Assembly: GCF_011300215.1 (NCBI RefSeq)
Contig: NZ_CP049866.1
Coordinates: forward strand, 682,001-746,000
Direction of reading: 5' to 3'
DNA: 64,000 bases
Source of the DNA: Nocardioides piscis
Lineage (GTDB): Bacteria > Actinomycetota > Actinomycetes > Propionibacteriales > Nocardioidaceae
Shown: positions 36,533-51,824 of the stretch, piece after piece
Layout of the letters: each line of letters opens with the position of its first letter
How positions within the stretch are numbered: the first letter of the stretch is position 1
Position numbers and translations under genes: made by a program
The notes under the pieces: generated by a model
The model's database searches: none
What the model was told of the DNA's origin: nothing
The model's input: only the letters and a program-made list of their open reading frames with translations

Positions 36533-37570
36533 TCAGGCCACCAGCAGGCGCAGCGTCTCCTCGCGGGCGGGCCCGGAGCCGGCAGGCGTGCCGGTGAAGG
36601 CGCCGGCGACGGGGTGCACCATCACCTCGTCGACCTCGAACTCGGACGCGAGCTCCTCGATCCGGCGCCGGGCCGCGACGGGCTCGTCCACGATCCAGCG
36701 GCGCAGCATGGCCGCCGCCAGTCCCTCGTGGGCCGGCGCCACCGGCGCCGCCTCCGCCTCCTCGACGAGGCGCTGCGACGCGAGCCGACCGCCCGTTCGC
36801 AGCGCGACCATCGCCTGGACCTGCGGCAGCGCCAGGCGCCTTGCCGACTCGGCGGTCTCGGCGACGGCTGCGTTGACGGTGAGGAACGTCCGGGGTTCGG
36901 GGTGAGCCTCGGAGGGCTGGTAGGAGGACCTGTAGAGCGCGAGCGCCTCCGCCGTGCCCTGGCCGGCGAAGTGGTGGGCGAAGACGTAGGGCAGGCCGCG
37001 CGCCGCCGCGAGCCGGGCGGAGTAGTCGGACGAGCCGAGCAGCCAGATCGTCGGCACGCTCGCTGCCTGCGGGGTCGCCCGCAGCGGCTCGCGGCGCCCG
37101 CCGACCGACATCTCGACGCCGTCGGGGTGCATCAGGGTGGCCACGTCCTCGACGTATTGCGGGAACTTCGCGACCGCGTCGTCGGCGGCCGCCGTCGCTC
37201 CGCCCCGGAGCACGTAGCGGGTGAGCATGTCGGTGCCGGGGGCGCGGCCGATGCCTAGGTCGATCCTGCCCGGGAAGGCCGCCTCCAGCAGCGCGAACTG
37301 CTCGGCGATGACGAGCGGCTCGTGGTTGGGCAGCATCACCCCGCCCGACCCGACGCGGATCTGGGTGGTCGCAGCAGCCAGCAGCGCGATCAGCACCGGC
37401 GGGTTCGTCGCTGCCACGGCCGGCATGTTGTGGTGCTCGGCGACCCAGTAGCGGCGATAGCCGAGCTCGTCGGCCGTCACCGCCAGGGACCGCGAGGCTG
37501 CCACCGCGTCGGCGGTCGTCTGGTCGGTGCGCACGGGCACGAGGTCGAGGACGGAGAGGGCAAGAGTCAC
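36533..37570 (-). CDS. LLM-class (luciferase-like) flavin-dependent oxidoreductase
   Basis: This 345-residue TIM-barrel protein is of the MsnO8/bacterial-luciferase-like type: ELGYRRYWVAEHHNMPAVA, TTQIRVGSGGVMLPNHEPLV, RIDLGIGRAPGTD, IWLLGSSDYSARLAAARGLP. It should use FMN or F420 with a reduced cofactor; the substrate is unknown. GTG at 37570 (VTLALSVLDLVPVRTDQT) fits the family N-terminus; another GTG at 37585 is possible. The gene ends ~37 bases before the DUF4177-like gene but is a separate function. Confidence 0.9.
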   Translation of the reverse strand: MTLALSVLDLVPVRTDQTTADAVAASRSLAVTADELGYRRYWVAEHHNMPAVAATNPPVLIALLAAATTQIRVGSGGVMLPNHEPLVIAEQFALLEAAFPGRIDLGIGRAPGTDMLTRYVLRGGATAAADDAVAKFPQYVEDVATLMHPDGVEMSVGGRREPLRATPQAASVPTIWLLGSSDYSARLAAARGLPYVFAHHFAGQGTAEALALYRSSYQPSEAHPEPRTFLTVNAAVAETAESARRLALPQVQAMVALRTGGRLASQRLVEEAEAAPVAPAHEGLAAAMLRRWIVDEPVAARRRIEELASEFEVDEVMVHPVAGAFTGTPAGSGPAREETLRLLVA

Positions 37571-37643
37571 ACTGAGGCCAACCACGTGGAGCGGCCACTA
37601 TTCCGATTGCTCTCGGTGCCGCGCCCGGGCTTAGCGTCAGCAC

Positions 37644-39053
37644 GTGAGCACGATGTCCGAGACCACCCCACCGGCGCGCTTGCTGAGCCCGACGTATGCC
37701 GCCATCACGATCGGCATGTGCTCGCTGATCGGCTTCGTGGCGTTCGAGGCGCTGGCAGTCACCACCGTGATGCCGACCGTCGCCCGCGAGCTCGACGGGA
37801 CAGACCTCTATGCGCTGAGCTTCGCCGCACCGCTCGCCAGCGGCGTGATCGGCATGGTCGCGGCCGGGATGTGGAGCGACCGGCGCGGGCCGGTGGCCCC
37901 GCTGCTCTGGTCCATGGCGCTGTTCTCCCTCGGGCTGGTCGTCTGCGGCCTCTCGCCGTCGATGGAGGTCCTCGTGGCCGGCCGGCTGGTCCAGGGGCTG
38001 GGCGGTGGTGCGCTCGTGGTCGGCCTCTACGTCCTGGTCGGGCAGGTGGTCCCGACAACTCTGCAGCCGGCGATGTTCGCCGGCTTCGCCGCGGCCTGGG
38101 TGCTGCCGTCGCTCTTCGGACCTGCCCTGGCAGCCTTCGTGGCCGACGCCATCGGGTGGCGGTGGGTCTTCCTCGGCGCGGTCGCCCTGGTCGCCGCAGC
38201 CGCCGTCCTGGTCGCGCCCGCGCTGCGTGGGCGTTCCTCGGGCTCTGACGAACCGGCCGACTCCGGGGCCGGCGCAGGTCGGCTGTCCTGGGCGATCGTC
38301 GGCGCCGGCGCCGTACTCGTCCTGGAGCTGTTCGGCTCGGCCCGCGGCATCGCCGGTCTCGGCGGGGTGGTCGCCCTGCTCGTCGTCGTGCTCGTCCTCG
38401 TCCGGCTGCTGCCGGCCGGCTCGCTCGTGGGTCGCCGGGGACTGCCCGCCGTGATCGCCACGCGCGGCCTGTTGAGCTCCGGCTTCTTCTGCGTCGAGGC
38501 CTACATCGTCTATGTCCTCCAGGAGGACTGGCAGCTCTCGCCGGCTCGCGCGGGGATCGTGCTCAGCGTGGTCGGCGTGACCTGGGCGGTCGCCAGCCAG
38601 GTGCAGGCACGGCTCGGGGTCCGCATCTCCCACCGTCGGGCGATGATGATCGGCGCCGGCCTCGTCCTGGCCGGCACCCTCGCGCTGGTCGTGTCGGTGT
38701 GGCTGCACGCACCGGCCGTGGTGGTGGGCGCGTCCTACGTCATCGCCGGTGCCGGGATGGGGCTGGGCTATCCGCGCACCAGCGTGGCGATGCTCGACGT
38801 CTCCACCGACCGCGACCGCGGCTCCAACTCCGCAGCCCTGACCATCGCCGACTCCCTGGGCGCAGCGCTGGCGCTCTCGATCTCCGGGGTCGTGTTCGCG
38901 GTGGCCAAGCGCAGCGACGCCGACCCGTTCCTCGCGGTCTTCGTCCTGGCCGCCACGATCGGCGTGCTCGGGGTGCTGACTGCTCGGCGTACGGCGCCGG
39001 CAACCCTCACTGCAGCGGCGGCTGCGTCTTCTCCCGCACCTCGTCCTCGGTGA
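37644..39053 (+). CDS. MFS transporter (multidrug-efflux-like)
   Basis: This 469-residue protein has ~13-14 membrane segments. MFS signatures are the cytoplasmic loop 2-3 motif [19 protein letters not shown], loop [21 protein letters not shown] (motif B/C region) and the central loop with [15 protein letters not shown]. It resembles the EmrB/QacA-type export proteins. Its last 47 bases overlap the convergent scoB. The divergent LLM oxidoreductase shares a 73-base intergenic region with it. Substrate unknown. Confidence 0.88.
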   Translation: MSTMSETTPPARLLSPTYAAITIGMCSLIGFVAFEALAVTTVMPTVARELDGTDLYALSFAAPLASGVIGMVAAGMWSDRRGPVAPLLWSMALFSLGLVVCGLSPSMEVLVAGRLVQGLGGGALVVGLYVLVGQVVPTTLQPAMFAGFAAAWVLPSLFGPALAAFVADAIGWRWVFLGAVALVAAAAVLVAPALRGRSSGSDEPADSGAGAGRLSWAIVGAGAVLVLELFGSARGIAGLGGVVALLVVVLVLVRLLPAGSLVGRRGLPAVIATRGLLSSGFFCVEAYIVYVLQEDWQLSPARAGIVLSVVGVTWAVASQVQARLGVRISHRRAMMIGAGLVLAGTLALVVSVWLHAPAVVVGASYVIAGAGMGLGYPRTSVAMLDVSTDRDRGSNSAALTIADSLGAALALSISGVVFAVAKRSDADPFLAVFVLAATIGVLGVLTARRTAPATLTAAAAASSPAPRPR

Positions 39054-39675
39054 CTCCGGGCGCGAGCTCGACCAGGCGCAGCGCCCGCTCACCCAGCGTC
39101 CCGGACGCGGCGACCTCGCCCGTGGTCGGGTCGATCACGTCGATCACGCACAGGTCGGTGATGATCCGCTGCACGACCCGCTTGCCGGTGTAGGGCAGGT
39201 CGCACTCGTCGAGGATCTTCAGCGAGCCGTCCTTGGCGGTGTGCTCCATCAGCACGATCACCCGCTTGGCGCCGTGGACGAGGTCCATCGCCCCGCCCAT
39301 GCCCTTGACCATCTTGCCGGGGATCATCCAGTTGGCGATGTCACCGACCGCCGAGACCTGCATCGCGCCGAGGATCGCGGCGTCGATCTTGCCGCCGCGG
39401 ATCATCCCGAAGGACGTCGCGGAGTCGAAGAACGACGCGCCTCGACGGACCGTGACGGTCTCCTTGCCGGCGTTGATCAGGTCGGGGTCGACCGCGTCCT
39501 CGGTCGGATAGGCGCCCACGCCGAGGATGCCGTTCTCCGACTGGAGCACCAGCTCGACGTCGTCGGCGACATAGTTGGGGACCAGCGTCGGCAGGCCGAT
39601 CCCGAGGTTGACGTAGGAGCCGTCCTTCAGCTCGGAGGCCGCGCGGGCCGCCATCTCTTCACGCGTCCAGCTCAT
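39007..39675 (-). CDS. scoB: CoA-transferase subunit B (succinyl-CoA:3-ketoacid type)
   Basis: This 222-residue subunit has the catalytic glutamate in [11 protein letters not shown], plus the family motifs [40 protein letters not shown] and the end [22 protein letters not shown]. It pairs with ScoA (4-base overlap) to move CoA between succinate and a 3-oxoacid, feeding ketone or aromatic acid degradation products into acetyl-CoA. The 3' end overlaps the MFS gene. Confidence 0.94.
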   Translation of the reverse strand: MSWTREEMAARAASELKDGSYVNLGIGLPTLVPNYVADDVELVLQSENGILGVGAYPTEDAVDPDLINAGKETVTVRRGASFFDSATSFGMIRGGKIDAAILGAMQVSAVGDIANWMIPGKMVKGMGGAMDLVHGAKRVIVLMEHTAKDGSLKILDECDLPYTGKRVVQRIITDLCVIDVIDPTTGEVAASGTLGERALRLVELAPGVTEDEVREKTQPPLQ

Positions 39676-40436
39676 CGAACGGTCCTCTTCTCGATCCGCT
39701 TGTCGGCCGCCTGCTCGGGGGTCAGCGCCACCACGCGCTGCACGTAGACACCTGGGGTGTGGACGTCGTTGGGGTCGAGCTCACCCGGCTCGACCAGCTC
39801 CTCGACCTCGGCGATGCTCACCCGGGCGCACATCGCGGCCAGCGGGTTGAAGTTGCGTGCGGAGTCGCGGAAGACGAGGTTGCCGTGGCGATCTCCCTTC
39901 CAGGCCCGCACCAGCCCGAAGTCGGAGACGATCGCCCGCTCCAGGACGAACTCGCGCTCCCCCTCGGGGGTCTCGAAGGTCTGGGTCTGCTTGGGCGGTG
40001 ACGCGACCTCGATGTTGCCGGCGTCGTCGTACTTCCACGGCAGGCCGCCCTCGGCGACCTGGGTGCCGACGCCGGTGGCGGTGAAGAACGCGGGGATGCC
40101 CGAACCGCCGGCGCGCATGCGCTCGGCCAAGGTGCCCTGCGGGGTCAGCTCGACCTCCAGCTCGCCGGAGAGATATTGCCGGGCGAACTCCTTGTTCTCA
40201 CCGACGTAGGACGACACCATGCGCCGCAGCCGCTTGGCCATCAGGAGGCGGCCAAGGCCCCAGTCGTCGACCCCACAGTTGTTGGACACGACCTCGAGGT
40301 CGGCGGTCCCGGCCTCCAGCACGGCCTCGATCAGCACCGACGGGATGCCACACAACCCGAACCCGCCGACCGACAGCGTCGCCCCGTCGGGGATGTCCGC
40401 GACCGCAGCAGCGGCGCTCTCGACGACCTTGTCCAC
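39672..40436 (-). CDS. scoA: CoA-transferase subunit A (succinyl-CoA:3-ketoacid type)
   Basis: This 254-residue subunit starts [20 protein letters not shown] with the glycine-rich [19 protein letters not shown] and the segments [34 protein letters not shown] and [19 protein letters not shown], typical of ScoA/PcaI/AtoD. GTG at 40436. First gene of a two-gene operon; the upstream 107-base gap is shared with the divergent ArsA-like operon. Confidence 0.94.
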   Translation of the reverse strand: MDKVVESAAAAVADIPDGATLSVGGFGLCGIPSVLIEAVLEAGTADLEVVSNNCGVDDWGLGRLLMAKRLRRMVSSYVGENKEFARQYLSGELEVELTPQGTLAERMRAGGSGIPAFFTATGVGTQVAEGGLPWKYDDAGNIEVASPPKQTQTFETPEGEREFVLERAIVSDFGLVRAWKGDRHGNLVFRDSARNFNPLAAMCARVSIAEVEELVEPGELDPNDVHTPGVYVQRVVALTPEQAADKRIEKRTVR

Positions 40437-40543
40437 GCGCGTCCTCCTCGATGACCGACGGGCCCCTCGACCCGGCTCCGCCACCCTAGTCAGCACACGC
40501 CGCGGACCGCCATGGCGCCCGGCCACACACTAGGCTCCACGAC

Positions 40544-41569
40544 GTGTCCGCCGACTCCATCAAGAGCCGTCCTGCCGACTGGTCGAAGGTGCAGCTGCAC
40601 GTCATCACCGGCAAGGGCGGCACGGGCAAGTCCACGGTCGCCGCCGCGCTGGCGCTGGCCCTGGCCTCCACGGGCAAGGAGGTCCTGCTGTGCGAGGTCG
40701 AGGGCCGTCAGGGCATCGCCCGGATGTTCGACGTGGAGCCGCTGCCCTATGAGGAACGGCGGATCGCCCGGGGGCTCCCGACCCACGGTGTCTCACCCGG
40801 CGCCGTACACGCCCTGCACATCGACGCGGAGTCGGCGCTGCTCGAATATCTCGCGATGTACTACAAGCTCGGGCGGGCCGGGAAGGCGCTGGACCGCTTC
40901 GGGGTGATCGACTTCGCCACCACGATCGCCCCGGGCGTGCGTGACGTCCTGCTGACCGGCAAGGTCTATGAGGCAGCGCATCGCAACGCGCGCAACAAGA
41001 ACGCCCGCAAGTACGACGCGATCGTGCTCGACGCTCCGCCGACGGGCCGCATCACCCAGTTCCTCAACGTCAACGGCGAGCTCGCCGGGCTGGCCAAGGT
41101 GGGCCCGATCAAGGGTCAGGCCGACACCGTGATGACGTTGTTCCGCTCCCCGCGGACGGCCGTGCACCTGGTCACCGTGCTCGAGGAGATGCCGGTCCAG
41201 GAGACCGTGGACGGCATCTCCGAGCTGCGCGGAGCCGATCTCCCGGTCGGCGCGGTGATCGTCAACCTGGTCAGGCCGCGTGACCTGGGCGTGGCCGACC
41301 TGGAGGCGGTGCGGTCCGGCGACCTCGACCGCGAGCTGGTCACCGCCGACCTGCAGGCCGCCAAGATCGACGTCACGCACGAGCTGGTCGACTCACTGCT
41401 GGCCGAGGCGTCCGACCACGCCGAGCGCAGGGCCCTCGAGGACGCACAACGCCGGATCGTCCAGAGCCTCGACGTGCCGTCCTACGAGCTCCCTCGGCTT
41501 GCCAGCGGGATCGACCTCGGCGGCCTCTACGAGCTGGCCGCCTCGCTGAAGGAGCAGGGCCTGTCATGA
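40544..41569 (+). CDS. ArsA-like anion-transporting ATPase, first subunit (Rv3679-like)
   Basis: This 341-residue protein has P-loop ITGKGGTGKSTVAAAL (~20-35) and the switch region VLDAPPTGRITQFLNV. This is the ArsA/Get3-type deviant Walker ATPase. In mycobacteria this gene and the next form the paired Rv3679/Rv3680 'Bag' ATPase, proposed to act in glycerol or anion tolerance. No arsenic genes are nearby, so arsenite transport should not be assumed. GTG start. Its stop overlaps the next start (ATGA). Confidence 0.92.
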   Translation: MSADSIKSRPADWSKVQLHVITGKGGTGKSTVAAALALALASTGKEVLLCEVEGRQGIARMFDVEPLPYEERRIARGLPTHGVSPGAVHALHIDAESALLEYLAMYYKLGRAGKALDRFGVIDFATTIAPGVRDVLLTGKVYEAAHRNARNKNARKYDAIVLDAPPTGRITQFLNVNGELAGLAKVGPIKGQADTVMTLFRSPRTAVHLVTVLEEMPVQETVDGISELRGADLPVGAVIVNLVRPRDLGVADLEAVRSGDLDRELVTADLQAAKIDVTHELVDSLLAEASDHAERRALEDAQRRIVQSLDVPSYELPRLASGIDLGGLYELAASLKEQGLS

Positions 41570-42750
41570 CCTCGTCGAAGCGCACCCGTCCCCGTGTCGG
41601 CCCCCTGACGGCGACCGCCGACCGCGCGCCACGGCTCGACGTCGACGCGCTGCTCGCGGACCGGAGCACGGGGATCATCGTCTGCTGCGGCTCGGGTGGG
41701 GTCGGCAAGACGACGACGGCGGCCGCCCTGGCACTGCGCGCCGCGGAGATGGGGCGCTGTGTCGTGGTGCTCACCATCGACCCGGCACGACGCCTCGCCC
41801 AGTCCATGGGGATCGAGGCCCTGGACAACACCCCCCGGCCGGTCGCGTCCGTCGACCCCGCCAACGGCGGGTCCCTCGACGCGATGATGCTCGACATGAA
41901 GCGCACCTTCGACGAGGTGGTGCTCAGCCAGGCGAGCGAGGAGAAGGCGCGCGCGATCCTGGAGAACCCTTTCTACATCGCCCTGTCCAGCTCGTTCTCG
42001 GGCACGCAGGAATACATGGCGATGGAGAAGCTGGGCCAGATCCACGCCCAGGCGCAGCGCGACGGAGGCTACGACCTGATCGTCGTCGACACCCCGCCGA
42101 GCCGTTCGGCCCTCGACTTCCTCGACGCTCCGGAGCGGCTGAGCAGCTTCCTCGACGGCAGGTTCATCAAGCTGCTGCTCGCGCCCGCCAAGGGTCCGGC
42201 GCGACTGATGAGCGCAGGGCTGGGACTGATCACCAACGCGTTGACCAAGATCCTCGGCGCCCAGGTGCTGCGGGACATGCAGACGTTCGTGGCGGCCTTC
42301 GACACCCTCTTCGGCGGCTTCCGGCAGCGAGCGCAGAAGACGTTCTCGCTGCTGCAGGCCGACGGCACGGCCTTCCTCGTGATCGCCGCCCCCGAGCCGG
42401 ACGCCATGCGCGAGGCGTCCTACTTCGTGGAGCGGCTGACCGAGGACGCCATGCCGCTGGCCGGGTTGGTGATCAACCGGGCCAGCCCGGCGCCGAGCGC
42501 CCACCTCTCCGCGGAGGAGGCGACAGCGGCAGCCGACCGGCTCGAGGCGCTCGCGCCCGGCTCGACGACGGCCGGGCTGCTGCGGCTGCATGCCGACCGG
42601 GCCAGGATCGTCGCCCGCGAGGCGCACCTGCGACGACGGTGGGCCACCGAGCACCCCGAGGTCCCGAGCGTGGTCGTGCCGGCGCTGGCCAGCGACGTGC
42701 ACGACCTCGACGGCCTGCGACGGATCGGTGAGCTGCTCGCCGAGGGGTGA
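41566..42750 (+). CDS. ArsA-like anion-transporting ATPase, second subunit (Rv3680-like)
   Basis: This 394-residue protein has P-loop VCCGSGGVGKTTTAAALALR, TIDPARRLAQSMG, and the switch VVDTPPSRSALDFLDAP. A helical insertion rich in Ser/Gly/Met (ALSSSFSGTQEYMAMEKLGQ) is typical of the pair. It forms a two-protein complex with the upstream subunit by analogy. It directly precedes the convergent whiB gene, as in M. tuberculosis. Confidence 0.92.
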   Translation: MTSSKRTRPRVGPLTATADRAPRLDVDALLADRSTGIIVCCGSGGVGKTTTAAALALRAAEMGRCVVVLTIDPARRLAQSMGIEALDNTPRPVASVDPANGGSLDAMMLDMKRTFDEVVLSQASEEKARAILENPFYIALSSSFSGTQEYMAMEKLGQIHAQAQRDGGYDLIVVDTPPSRSALDFLDAPERLSSFLDGRFIKLLLAPAKGPARLMSAGLGLITNALTKILGAQVLRDMQTFVAAFDTLFGGFRQRAQKTFSLLQADGTAFLVIAAPEPDAMREASYFVERLTEDAMPLAGLVINRASPAPSAHLSAEEATAAADRLEALAPGSTTAGLLRLHADRARIVAREAHLRRRWATEHPEVPSVVVPALASDVHDLDGLRRIGELLAEG

Positions 42751-42786
42751 ACCCCGTCGGCGGTGACTCTCAGGGAGCCGGACGGC

Positions 42787-43125
42787 TCAGACGGTCACGT
42801 TGTTCTCGTTGTGCTGCACGCGGGCGTTCTCGAGCACGGAGCGCCAGGAGGCGGCCGGCTTGCGACGGATCAGCGCGCGGCGCTCACGCTCGGTCATGCC
42901 ACCCCAGACACCCCACTCGATCTGGTTGTCGAGGGCCTCGGCCAGGCATTCGGTGCGCACGGGGCAGGAGGAACAGACCTGCTTGGCCTTGTTCTGCTCG
43001 GCGCCGCGCACGAAGAGCGCGTCCGGAGTGTCCTGTCGGCACGCTGCTCGCGGTGCCCAGTCCTCAACCCACATGATGTCCGCCATTTCGCCGGTGAGAT
43101 CGATGGTCGCCCCCATAGCGCCCAT
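42787..43125 (-). CDS. whiB4: WhiB-family Fe-S transcription regulator (WhiB4-like)
   Basis: This 112-residue protein has four Fe-S cysteines C29, C51, C54 and C60 (C-x21-C-x2-C-x5-C), the WhiB turn GVWGGMTERERR and a basic C-terminal tail (RKPAASWRSVLE). The name whiB4 follows position between the ArsA-like pair and ponA2, matching Rv3681c. WhiB proteins bind sigma A and DNA and respond to redox or NO. Start ATG 43125; an ATG at 43116 is also possible. Confidence 0.9.
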   Translation of the reverse strand: MGAMGATIDLTGEMADIMWVEDWAPRAACRQDTPDALFVRGAEQNKAKQVCSSCPVRTECLAEALDNQIEWGVWGGMTERERRALIRRKPAASWRSVLENARVQHNENNVTV

Positions 43126-43289
43126 TCTTTTTCCGACACCTGAACCGTAGATCTCGCAAAGTGATTGATGAAGGCACTAACCGACTAACTTCGATGGTCC
43201 ATTGTGACTAGACCACCTCTGGTTATCACCCCTGAGGGTGCGCTGTCTGGGAAATCGGCCACTCTGGTGCGCTCCCGTAGTCTGGGCCC

Positions 43290-45611
<2,322 letters not shown>

Positions 45612-46079
45612 TCAGCCGAGCTGGCGGCGCACCTCTGCCGACACTGCACCACCGTCGGCACGACCCCTGACCTGCGGGGTCAGGACGCCCATCACCTTGC
45701 CCATCGCGCGCATGCCCTCGCCGGCTGCCCCGGTCTGCGCGATCGCGGCGGTGACGAGCTCGGCGATCTCCGACTCGTCGAGCGGAGCCGGGAGGTAGCC
45801 CGCGATGACCTCGCCCTCCGCCGCCTCCTTGGCTGCCATCTCGGCGCGGCCGCCGTCGGCGAACGCGGTGGCCGCCTCGCGGCGCCGCTTGGCCTCGGAG
45901 GAGAGCACCCCGATGATGTCGTCGTCGCTCAGCTCGCGCTGCTCCTTGCCGGCCACCTCGGCGTTGGTGATCGCGGTCAGCACCATCCTCAGCGTCGACG
46001 AGGTGATCTCGTCGCGCGACTTGATGGCGGCGGTGAGGTCGGCGCGCAGACGGTCCTTGAGAGCACTCATGGGAGCCAT
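45612..46079 (-). CDS. GatB/YqeY domain-containing protein
   Basis: This protein of ~155 residues is a YqeY-type helical domain: LKDRLRADLTAAIKSRDEIT, STLRMVLTAITNAEVAGK, EEKRR-like AKRRREAATAFADGGR, EVIAGYLPAPLDESEIAELV and GAAGEGMRAMGKVMGVLTPQVRGRADG at the end. YqeY resembles the tRNA-binding tail of GatB. Starts at 46079 (MAPMSALKD), 46070 (MSALKD) or 46106 are possible; I prefer 46079 for the GGGG stretch upstream. It begins 1 base after the convergent ponA2 stop. Confidence 0.88.
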   Translation of the reverse strand: MAPMSALKDRLRADLTAAIKSRDEITSSTLRMVLTAITNAEVAGKEQRELSDDDIIGVLSSEAKRRREAATAFADGGRAEMAAKEAAEGEVIAGYLPAPLDESEIAELVTAAIAQTGAAGEGMRAMGKVMGVLTPQVRGRADGGAVSAEVRRQLG

Positions 46080-46107
46080 TGTGGCAGCCCCGGGACTCCC
46101 CGACATC

Positions 46108-46443
46108 TCAGTTCCCGGTGGCCCCCACCACGATGAGCCCCGCGGTCGGCAGCAGCGTGGTCAGGACCGCGACGGTCCAGGTCCGTGCTCGTCGCGCACG
46201 GCGGGCCTGCACGTTCAACGTCCACCACAGCACCACATAGACCGAGAGCACCGGGACGATCACCAGCACCAGCGGCAACCACCCGTCGTTCTCGGTCGGG
46301 TTGTGCTCGACCCACTCCATGTCGGCGAGCAGGCTGTGCCGGACGAGGTAGTGGAGCAACCAGATGGGTACGACGCCCAGGACTCCCAGGGCGAGGTTGG
46401 TCAGGACGAGCAGAGACCACTGCCTGGCGACCCGAGCCTTCAC
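46108..46443 (-). CDS. Hypothetical small membrane protein
   Basis: This 111-residue protein starts VKARVARQWSLLVLTNLALG. It has about three hydrophobic segments (~10-32, ~48-68, ~85-108) with the loop MEWVEHNPTENDGWLPLV and a basic loop VQARRARRARTW. Family unknown. It lies between YqeY and the divergent metallophosphatase gene. GTG at 46443 is chosen for the short positive N-terminus before the first TM. Confidence 0.65.
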   Translation of the reverse strand: MKARVARQWSLLVLTNLALGVLGVVPIWLLHYLVRHSLLADMEWVEHNPTENDGWLPLVLVIVPVLSVYVVLWWTLNVQARRARRARTWTVAVLTTLLPTAGLIVVGATGN

Positions 46444-46507
46444 GGTCGCCACCCTAGGAGGTCCCGGCGTCAGCGCTCCAGGATCTCTGCTGTGGCAGCC
46501 TTGAGGG

Positions 46508-47454
46508 GTGTCCCCGCCTCCGCTGCTCAGCCGCCCCGTCACGATCGGCCTCGGGGCGTGCGCCGGCGCCGGCGGGCTGCTGGCGACGTACGCCGCGTGG
46601 GAGGCCCGGCAATACACCCTGCGCGAGGTCACCGTCCCGCTCCTGCCGTCGGGCCACCGGCCGCTGCGGGTGCTCCACCTCAGCGACATCCACCTGACGC
46701 CCGACCAGAAGGCCAAGCAGGCGTGGCTGCGCAGGCTGGCGGACCTCGAGCCCGACCTGGTGATCGACACCGGCGACAACCTGGCCCATCGGCACTCGGT
46801 GCCGGTCCTGCTCGACTCGCTCGGTCCGCTGCTCGACCGGCCGGGGATCTCGGTCTTCGGCTCCAACGACTACTTCTCGCCCGGGTTCCGCAACCCGCTG
46901 CGCTACCTCTTCCCGACAGCGGCAAGCGCCACGTCGACACCCCCGAGCTGCCGTGGCGCGAGCTCAAGCAGCGCTTCGCCGACCGGGGTTGGCTCCACCT
47001 CGGCAACGAGCGCGGCACGCTCACCGTGGGCGCGACCACATTCGCGCTGGCCGGCGTCGACGACCCACATCTCGGCCATGACGACCTCGCCGCCGTGGCA
47101 GGGCCGGCCGACCCCAGCGCCGACGTCCGGCTGGGGCTCACGCACGCGCCATACCTGCGGGTGCTCGACCAGTACGCCGCTGACGGCTACGACGCCGTCA
47201 TCGCGGGTCACACGCACGGCGGCCAGGTCTGCCTTCCCGGTGGCCGGGCACTGACCACCAACTGCGACCTCGAGCCGGCTCGGGCCCGTGGCCTGCACCG
47301 ACACCCCGCCGACTCCTCTCCCGGCGATCCCGGCTCCGCCTGGCTCCACGTGTCCGCCGGCTTGGGCACCAACCCCTACGTCCGCTTCCGCGTGGCCTGC
47401 CGCCCGGAGGCGACCCTGTTGACGCTGACACCCCCTGCCGGAGTCACCGTCTGA
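46508..47454 (+). pseudogene. Metallophosphoesterase (Rv3683-like), frameshifted (probable sequencing deletion)
   Basis: The first frame has an N-terminal TM (LGACAGAGGLLATYAAWEAR) and calcineurin-type metal motifs LSDIHLTPDQ, DTGDNL, GSNDYFSPGFRNPLR. It breaks at the C3 run 46912-46914. One extra C gives DSGKRHVDTPELPWR, continuing with AGVDDPHLGHDD, GLTHAPY and the last metal motif AGHTHGGQVCLPGG to 47454. The joined ~315-residue protein is the right length for this membrane-anchored phosphatase. It follows ponA2 in conserved order. Confidence 0.87.
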
Positions 47455-47571
47455 GCGGACACGCTCACCCAGCTGGCTCCTGCGCCCAGCAGGGCGAGGC
47501 GATTTCAAGGGCCCGTCAGCGCTCGGGTATGCTCGCCGTGCTTCGCGGCCGCTCGTCGGCTGCGGGTGGAT

Positions 47572-47648
47572 CGGGCTGTGGCGCAGCTTGGTAGCGCGCC
47601 TCGTTCGGGACGAGGAGGCCGCAGGTTCAAATCCTGTCAGCCCGACCA
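47572..47648 (+). tRNA. tRNA-Pro (anticodon CGG)
   Basis: A cloverleaf is visible: acceptor CGGGCTG/CAGCCCG, anticodon stem CCTCG/CGAGG with loop TTCGGGA (anticodon CGG), T-arm GCAGGTTCAAATCCTGT, discriminator A and an encoded CCA at 47646-47648. Confidence 0.97.
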
Positions 47649-47671
47649 TGTGATGTCGTGATGGCATCGGC

Positions 47672-47705
47672 AAGATCCGGACCCACGAGTGTGGGTCCGG
47701 ATCTT
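47672..47705 (+). terminator. Intrinsic terminator after tRNA-Pro
   Basis: A 15-bp near-perfect stem (AAGATCCGGACCCAC with its complement) with GAGT loop, followed by a short T-rich stretch (TTTGTCATTT), 23 bases after the tRNA. Confidence 0.85.
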
Positions 47706-47774
47706 TGTCATTTCGGAGTCGGCCGTCGCGGGTGGCTCCGATGGCGGCCTGGCGGAGAGTGCGCCGCGATGAAG

Positions 47775-47846
47775 TTCCACGCGTGTGAGTGGATCTGCGC
47801 GTGCCCGCGTCCACCATCGGCGGCATTTCCACGCGTGTGCGTGGAA
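47775..47846. repeat. Two tandem palindromic elements upstream of the membrane-protein gene
   Basis: TTCCACGCGTGTGAGTGGA (47775-47793) and TTCCACGC-GTGT-GCGTGGAA (47827-47846) share TTCCACGCGTGTG-GTGGA, with starts 52 bases apart (about five helical turns). The second is a perfect 8-bp inverted repeat. They end 33 bases before the ATG at 47880 and look like paired operator sites. Confidence 0.5.
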
Positions 47847-47879
47847 GTGCAGGCCCTGCCGATCTGGCACACTCGCCGC

Positions 47880-51088
<3,209 letters not shown>

Positions 51089-51230
51089 GGGAGACGCCTC
51101 CAGATCGGATGGGGCCGGCTGGCCGGCGGATGTATGGCGGGTGCGACCCGGGCGCGAACGCTGGGCCAGACGTCATTCTACGCAAGGCCGGGGGCCGCCC
51201 CTGCCGTCATCTCATGCCCGGGAGGACCGG

Positions 51231-51824
51231 TCAGGTCGACGGCTCACCGAGGATCTCGCTGGTGACCGCAGCCGCCTCGACCGTCTCCTCGATGTCGGTG
51301 TCGAAGCGGTCGTGCGCCACGACGGTGAGCAGCGCGTTGAGCGCCGCGCCGGCCAGGTTGCCCCAGTTGTTGACGTAGGAGAACTGCCACCACCACAGCG
51401 CCTCGGCGACGTCACCGCGCTTGTAGTGGCGCAGCCCGTTGTCGAGGTCGGTGGCGATCGAGGTCAGGTCGTCGGAGAGCTGGCTCTGCACGACCTCGGG
51501 GAGATAGGGGTCGAAGACGAAGCTGTAGGTGTCGACGCTGTCGAGCATCCGGGCGAGCCGGAGCCGCATCTCGTCGATGTCCGCCTCGGGGCCGACGTCG
51601 GGCTGGAAGACCTCGCGCGGCACGAAGTCGAGCTGGGCGCCCATCCGGGCACCGGCGAGCAGCACCTGGCTGATCTCGAGCAGCAACAAGGAGACGGCTT
51701 GCGCCCCGTTGCCCTCGCGGGCGATGGCCCGCAACGACAGCAGGAAGCTCTCGATCTGGTCGGCGATGTGGGCCGCGAACTCCTCCTGCTCCGGCCCGTC
51801 GCGTCCCTGCGTGTGTTCAGTCAT
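51231..51824 (-). CDS. DUF5063 domain-containing protein
   Basis: This 197-residue all-helical, acidic cytoplasmic protein includes [40 protein letters not shown] and [22 protein letters not shown]. The last motif is characteristic of the actinobacterial DUF5063 proteins encoded next to recR. Function unknown. It overlaps recR by 8 bases. A promoterless position suggests operon membership. Confidence 0.85.
   Translation of the reverse strand: MTEHTQGRDGPEQEEFAAHIADQIESFLLSLRAIAREGNGAQAVSLLLLEISQVLLAGARMGAQLDFVPREVFQPDVGPEADIDEMRLRLARMLDSVDTYSFVFDPYLPEVVQSQLSDDLTSIATDLDNGLRHYKRGDVAEALWWWQFSYVNNWGNLAGAALNALLTVVAHDRFDTDIEETVEAAAVTSEILGEPST

Noticed and set aside
36492..39092. 866-residue minus-strand frame across the LLM and MFS genes
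   Set aside because: Crosses two unrelated genes and has shadow composition; both real genes have complete family motifs.
40544..42750. Arsenite efflux system
   Set aside because: The ArsA-like pair has no arsB, arsD or arsR nearby and matches the Rv3679/Rv3680 pair by position.
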